Source of the DNA: Terriglobales bacterium
GTDB lineage: Bacteria > Acidobacteriota > Terriglobia > Terriglobales > Acidobacteriaceae
Length of the DNA: 64,000 nt
Assembly (NCBI GenBank): GCA_035567895.1
Contig: DATMPC010000058.1
Coordinates: 248,001 to 312,000 of the forward strand
Direction: 5' to 3'
Positions 59,846 to 64,000 of the stretch are shown piece after piece. The notes under the pieces were generated by a model. It did no database searches, had not been told where the DNA came from, and saw only the letters and a list, made by a program, of their open reading frames with translations. How positions within the stretch are numbered: the first letter of the stretch is position 1; every line of letters begins with the position of its first letter. Made by a program: the position numbers and the translations under genes.

Positions 59846-61387
59846 ATGATTCCCGTTATAGACATTTTTGCGGGTCCGGGTGGTCTAGGAGAAGGCTTCA
59901 GTGTCCTGCGTGATTCAAAGAACCGTCCGGTATTTAAGATCGGACTCTCGATTGAAAAAGATACAGTTGCTCACCAGACGCTCCTTCTCCGAAGCTTCTT
60001 TCGCCAATTCCAGTCTGGATTGGTTCCTGATGAATACTATGCATGCATACGAGGAGAAATCGCAATTGAAGCTCTTTTCGAGAAGCATTCGCAGGAAGCC
60101 AAAACAGCAAGGAAGGAAGCGATTTGTGCCAATCTGGGAAAGCATGATTGGAAGGAAATCGACGAACAGATCAAAGCCGCGATTGCTGGATCACGGAACT
60201 GGGTTCTAATTGGAGGGCCTCCGTGTCAAGCCTACTCACTCGTCGGTAGATCACGGATGCGTAAGAAGAACCCGCAGAAGTTCGGCAAGGATAAGCGCCA
60301 TTTGCTCTACCGGGAATATCTCCGCATCATTGCCGCACACCGTCCACCGGTCTTTGTCATGGAAAACGTTAAGGGAATGTTGTCGTCGAAGTTCCAACAA
60401 GATCCTATCATCGACAGAATTCTCTCCGACCTTCGAGAACCACACAAAGCTCTGCCAGATCTCATGGGGGACTCAACCAGCCTCCCAGTTCAATATGACC
60501 TCTATCCTCTAGCTGACTATGGCAACTCTAAGACAGCCAGAGCGCAAGGTGAGTCGCCCGAAAAATACGTACTCCGTTGTGAGGAACACGGAATCCCCCA
60601 AGCCCGTCACCGGGTCATTCTGGTGGGCATTAGAAGCGATATCAAGGGTCGCATTGAAATGCTGGCTAGACGAAAGCACGTGTCAATGTGGCGAGCCATA
60701 AAGGATTTACCGCAAATGAGAAGCCGGCTGTCGAATGGAAAAGACTCGCCTGAGGCATGGCTTCAAGCAGTCAAGAGTATCTGCGATTGCAGTGTCGTAC
60801 CTTGCGATCAACTCGAACCAGCAATCCGGCGCGTTATTCAGAAATTTGCTGCGAAATTAACTGCTCGCCGAAACGTCGGAGCTGAGTTTGTTCAATCGAC
60901 TGCCAAGCCGCAGTGGAAGTCGAAGTGGTTTTACGATCCACGGTTGGGCGGCGCCCTGAACCATGCCACCAGGAGTCACATCCCTGAGGACCTTCGTCGC
61001 TATTTCTTTGCCACATGCTTCGGAAAGCTCATACGAAACTCACCTACAATCACAGCCTTCCCTCCTGCCTTGTTGCCAGACCACAAAAACCTCCAAGGCA
61101 AGAAACCGGAGGAAATTGTCTTCGCGGACCGATTTCGCGTACAGGTCGCACACCGACCTGCCACAACAGTCACTTCTCACATCAGCAAAGATGGGCATTA
61201 CTTCATTCACCCTGATCCCACTCAGTGCCGCAGCTTGACGGTTCGAGAGGCGGCCCGGCTGCAAACGTTTCCGGACAACTATTATTTCTCGGGTCCCCGG
61301 ACCGCCCAATACCACCAAGTGGGGAATGCCGTACCACCTCTCATAGCGAAGGAAATTGCCCGCGTTGTCGCGAAGCTCTTTCCCTGA
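59846..61387 (+). CDS. dcm: DNA (cytosine-5-)-methyltransferase
   Basis: Transfers a methyl group from S-adenosylmethionine to C5 of cytosine. From the ATG at 59846 it is 513 residues. Motif I is DIFAGPGGLGEGF (near residue 5), motif IV GGPPCQAYSLVGRSR with the catalytic Cys (near 122), motif VI VMENVKGML (near 171), motif VIII GIPQARHRVILVG, and motifs IX-X SLTVREAARLQTFPDNY and YHQVGNAVPPLIAKEIA. A GTG nine codons earlier is an alternative start. The long spacing between motifs I and IV and the large target-recognition region are unusual. It is followed by vsr. Confidence 0.93.
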   Translation: MIPVIDIFAGPGGLGEGFSVLRDSKNRPVFKIGLSIEKDTVAHQTLLLRSFFRQFQSGLVPDEYYACIRGEIAIEALFEKHSQEAKTARKEAICANLGKHDWKEIDEQIKAAIAGSRNWVLIGGPPCQAYSLVGRSRMRKKNPQKFGKDKRHLLYREYLRIIAAHRPPVFVMENVKGMLSSKFQQDPIIDRILSDLREPHKALPDLMGDSTSLPVQYDLYPLADYGNSKTARAQGESPEKYVLRCEEHGIPQARHRVILVGIRSDIKGRIEMLARRKHVSMWRAIKDLPQMRSRLSNGKDSPEAWLQAVKSICDCSVVPCDQLEPAIRRVIQKFAAKLTARRNVGAEFVQSTAKPQWKSKWFYDPRLGGALNHATRSHIPEDLRRYFFATCFGKLIRNSPTITAFPPALLPDHKNLQGKKPEEIVFADRFRVQVAHRPATTVTSHISKDGHYFIHPDPTQCRSLTVREAARLQTFPDNYYFSGPRTAQYHQVGNAVPPLIAKEIARVVAKLFP

Positions 61388-61414
61388 GACGCCTTCCAAG
61401 GCATCATTAAGAAT

Positions 61415-61834
61415 ATGGCCGACCGGCTCACTCCCCAACGGCGAAGCTGGAACATGTCGCGAATCAGGGGGAAGAACACTAAACCTGAGGTGGCAGTGCG
61501 GGCACTGCTACATCAGATGGGATTCCGGTTTCGTCTCCATGTCCGTCGGCTTCCTGGTTGCCCAGACATCGTACTAGCGCGATGGAAGTCCGCTATTTTT
61601 GTACACGGATGTTTTTGGCACCGGCATCCCAAGTGCCGATTCGCGTATACCCCGAAATCACGCAAAAAATTCTGGCTTTCGAAATTGGAAAGTAATGCAA
61701 GTAGAGACAAGACTGTTGAAGCCGAGCTCAAACGGCGGGGGTGGAATACCTTGGTCGTTTGGGAATGCGAAATTCGCGATCCAATCGTGCTTTGCGCACG
61801 CCTGAATCGGGAAATACGTCGCCCATCTTCGTAA
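61415..61834 (+). CDS. vsr: Very short patch repair endonuclease Vsr
   Basis: A 139-residue Vsr-type nuclease that cuts next to T:G mismatches arising from deaminated 5-methylcytosine, thereby limiting mutation at sites methylated by its partner. Landmarks are MSRIRGKNTKPEVAVRALLH, the metal-binding Asp in LPGCPDIVLARW (near residue 50), IFVHGCFWHRHPKC with the catalytic His, and KLESNASRDK. It lies 27 bp after dcm. In this type of operon Vsr may take on a nuclease role in defence; that is unproven. Confidence 0.93.
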   Translation: MADRLTPQRRSWNMSRIRGKNTKPEVAVRALLHQMGFRFRLHVRRLPGCPDIVLARWKSAIFVHGCFWHRHPKCRFAYTPKSRKKFWLSKLESNASRDKTVEAELKRRGWNTLVVWECEIRDPIVLCARLNREIRRPSS

Positions 61835-61905
61835 TTACTTCCCTGTTACTGCATGGTACAATCACGCGATCGCCTTCCCCAATTTGAACTGACAATGGTG
61901 CACTC

Positions 61906-63396
61906 GTGTCCGACTATGACAACGAGGAGATCCCGCTTCCACCATTTGCTCCAGTTTTATTGGAGTCGATGCGAGCCATTGGCTATTCGTTCCAATCGGC
62001 ACTAGCAGACATCATCGACAATTCACTTTCCGCCGGTGCAAGAAATATAGATATTCGGTTTTCTCCTTACGGAGAGCCCTATGTCGCGGTTATCGATGAT
62101 GGACATGGAATACTTCCACAGGCCTTCGTAGCTGCGATGCGGCATGGAAGTACCGATCCCCGCGCCCAGCGCGCTCGTTCGGACTTAGGTCGCTTCGGCT
62201 TGGGCTTGAAAACAGCTTCCTTATCCCAATGCCGCCGCCTCACAGTAGTGTCGAAAGTGGACGACACCTTGACTGCAAAGCGCTGGGACCTCGATCTCAT
62301 CGGACTGAGGGAAGATTGGATACTGCTCGGCCTAACCCAGGAGGCAATTCAGTCATTGCCCCACATTGCAGACCTTAAACAATCCAACAGCGGCACGATG
62401 GTCCTCTGGCAGTCGTTTGATCGGCTATCTGCTGGAGAACTCTCCATCGAAAGCGCCTTGGGCCAAAGAATGGACAACGCTCGCGAACACCTGGCGCTGG
62501 TATTCCACCGATTCTTGAGCCCCGAAAAGCCCTATCCGCCAATAAGGATTGTGTTAAATGGCAATCCCGTCGCGGCCCTTGACCCGTTTCTCAGTTCCCA
62601 CAGAAGCACACAGCCCCTGCCGGAAGAGCAAATCCTCATTGAAGGCGAACCGGTCAAGATTGCACCATTTATTCTTCCGCATATCAGCAAACTCTCAGTC
62701 GCAGATCTTGCCATCGCCGGCGGAGAAGAGGGGCTTCGTAGAAATCAGGGTTTTTACGTGTACCGAAACCGGAGACTCATCACTTGGGGATCTTGGTTTC
62801 GATTGATCAGACAGGAAGAGATTACAAAACTCGCACGAGTTCGCGTTGATATCCCCAACACTCTCGACCATCTTTGGACAATCGACGTACGGAAATCCAC
62901 CGCTTATCCTCCGCAGCCTGTACGGGACCGCCTGAAAACCATTGTTTCAAGAATTGCAGAGGGTAGTCGTCGCGTTTACACATTTAGAGGACGAAAGGCC
63001 ACCAGTGATGCTGTCCTGCATGCTTGGGAAAGATTGGTGACCCGAAGTGGAGTCGAGTATGTGATCAATAGGGAGCACCCTTTGATCAAGGCAGTAGAGG
63101 CAATAACTGATGATCACTTTCAGCAATTGATACAGCGACTCCTACGCACGCTCGAAACAATGTTTCCATACGATGCCGCCTATGCCGACATGGCTTCAGA
63201 ACGACGCCCATCGCCCGATCGTCAAGGCGGCAAATATGAAGAACTGTTTACCTTGGCATCGACAATGCTCGACGCTTTAGGGCGCGAGACCGAATATGGA
63301 AAACAGTTAATTAAATCCCTTGGTTCCGTCGAACCCTTTAGCTTTTATCCGGAAGAAACCAGCTCAATCCAAAGGAAACTTCTTAATGCTGAGTGA
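61906..63396 (+). CDS. MORC/MutL-like GHKL ATPase
   Basis: A 496-residue ATP-binding protein. The GHKL N-box is ADIIDNS (residues 34-40), G1 DDGHG (64-68) and G2 GRFGLGLKTAS (95-105), the order of HATPase_c_3. A transducer-like S5 domain follows (NQGFYVYRNRRLITWGSWF near 285, with the conserved Arg-Asn-Arg and a Lys in VDIRKST-like DVRKST near 327). Linked by literature to MutL/MORC proteins of predicted restriction-modification systems. The start is a GTG with a weak ribosome site. It overlaps the Z1 gene by 11 bp. Confidence 0.87.
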   Translation: MSDYDNEEIPLPPFAPVLLESMRAIGYSFQSALADIIDNSLSAGARNIDIRFSPYGEPYVAVIDDGHGILPQAFVAAMRHGSTDPRAQRARSDLGRFGLGLKTASLSQCRRLTVVSKVDDTLTAKRWDLDLIGLREDWILLGLTQEAIQSLPHIADLKQSNSGTMVLWQSFDRLSAGELSIESALGQRMDNAREHLALVFHRFLSPEKPYPPIRIVLNGNPVAALDPFLSSHRSTQPLPEEQILIEGEPVKIAPFILPHISKLSVADLAIAGGEEGLRRNQGFYVYRNRRLITWGSWFRLIRQEEITKLARVRVDIPNTLDHLWTIDVRKSTAYPPQPVRDRLKTIVSRIAEGSRRVYTFRGRKATSDAVLHAWERLVTRSGVEYVINREHPLIKAVEAITDDHFQQLIQRLLRTLETMFPYDAAYADMASERRPSPDRQGGKYEELFTLASTMLDALGRETEYGKQLIKSLGSVEPFSFYPEETSSIQRKLLNAE

Positions 63397-64000
63397 CAAC
63401 GGCCGTGCTCTTGAGAATTCGGTACTCGTCTCATTGCCGGCAGACCATGCACCTGATGAAAAGACACTCAATGATCTAGCAACCCGTCTGCGTGCGGCCT
63501 TTCAAGTTGCTGACGACGAATATCAAGAAATCATAAAACGACTTCATTCCAAGCTTGCCATCCAGATGGATATTGGCATTGCCCTCACCACAGAGACCTA
63601 TGTTCCGTGGCTCTTTGCAAAAAAGGCTTCCATTGACCCTTTTTATTGGCAGCGTTTCAGGAACCTGCTGCAGAGGTTCGAGTGGCCGCCTCGAGTAATC
63701 ACCACTCTCGATCGTGTTACAGATGAGGTTCTCGATCTACTTCAAGATCCGACCAAAACAGGACCTTGGAAACGTAGAGGGCTCGTAATCGGAGATGTAC
63801 AGTCCGGCAAAACCGCAACATACACCGCCCTTTGCTGCAAAGCAGCCGATGCCGGATATCGCCTCGTTATTCTGTTGACCGGAACACTGGAATCTCTTCG
63901 CCGCCAGACTCAGGAACGTCTTGACGAAGGTTTTGTAGGGCTAGACAGTTCAGGCTTACTCACACAAATCAGAAAGAACCGCGCAGTCGGCGTTGGCCTT
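63386..64000 (+). CDS. Z1-domain superfamily II helicase-like protein (3' partial)
   Basis: The first 205 codons of a large gene that runs past the window. The region GLVIGDVQSGKTATYTALCC (near residue 132), with Walker A at 136-143, and GYRLVILLTGTLESLRRQTQ are the recognised start of Z1-family ATPases, which also carry a second helicase lobe and are known from defence loci. The ATG overlaps the GHKL gene by 11 bp. The expected full length is about 900 residues. The part in the window is N-terminal plus the first helicase motifs only. Confidence 0.88.
   Translation, partial: MLSDNGRALENSVLVSLPADHAPDEKTLNDLATRLRAAFQVADDEYQEIIKRLHSKLAIQMDIGIALTTETYVPWLFAKKASIDPFYWQRFRNLLQRFEWPPRVITTLDRVTDEVLDLLQDPTKTGPWKRRGLVIGDVQSGKTATYTALCCKAADAGYRLVILLTGTLESLRRQTQERLDEGFVGLDSSGLLTQIRKNRAVGVGL

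Noticed and set aside
1-64000. CRISPR arrays, rRNA genes
   Set aside because: No regularly spaced repeats of CRISPR size and no rRNA segments were seen; the phased 9-mers at 11783 and 33916 are too short.

Overview
The window looks like a chromosomal segment of an Acidobacteriota bacterium, probably class Terriglobia. This is inferred from the orphan FtsX/MacB-type permease typical of that phylum, the TonB-receptor fragment of acidobacterial type, the style of the intergenic inverted repeats, and the gene repertoire. No rRNA or other taxonomic marker is present, so the assignment is an inference.

Positions 1-18700 hold ordinary housekeeping and envelope genes: miaB (5' end outside the window), a bifunctional-nuclease-domain protein, a vapBC toxin-antitoxin pair beside a frameshifted acyl-carrier-like pseudogene, truB, a rhomboid protease, the orphan permease, an SDR oxidoreductase, a tightly coupled PTPS-PTPS-folE pterin operon, a TlpA-like lipoprotein, a copper-type P-type ATPase with an EVE-domain protein beside it, tRNA-Arg(ACG) next to a truncated TonB-dependent receptor, and a secreted TPR protein. 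Long inverted repeats with gtcat...atgac ends sit in several of the gaps.

Positions 19425-32949 are a respiratory complex I operon, nuoA-C-D-E-F-G-H-J-K-L-M-N, with a good promoter and many 4-bp or shorter overlaps. nuoB and nuoI, which carry the Fe-S clusters leading to the quinone site, are absent from their usual positions.

Positions 35271 to about 57700 are accessory DNA next to tRNA-Asp(GTC). A tyrosine integrase lies 38 bp from the tRNA. It is followed by an excisionase-like gene and a type IV secretion operon on the minus strand (virB2-B3-B4-B9-B10-trbJ/B5-B6-B8). Then come a cluster of small minus-strand genes containing four divergent copies of one unknown family, cargo (HTH proteins, a DUF2971-like protein, a GlxA-type regulator with a tautomerase, IS3 and alcohol dehydrogenase remnants), and a plus-strand module of a replication-relaxation-like protein, an unknown partner, a small RHH-like protein, VirD4 and VirB11. 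This looks like an integrative conjugative element, but I recognise no relaxase and find no second att copy in the window.

Positions 57704-59019 encode an ECF sigma/anti-sigma pair. Diverging from it, and running off the right edge, is a predicted DNA-modification defence operon: two small unknown genes, a C5-cytosine methyltransferase, a Vsr-type nuclease, a MORC/MutL-like GHKL ATPase and a Z1-domain helicase-like protein (3' end outside the window).
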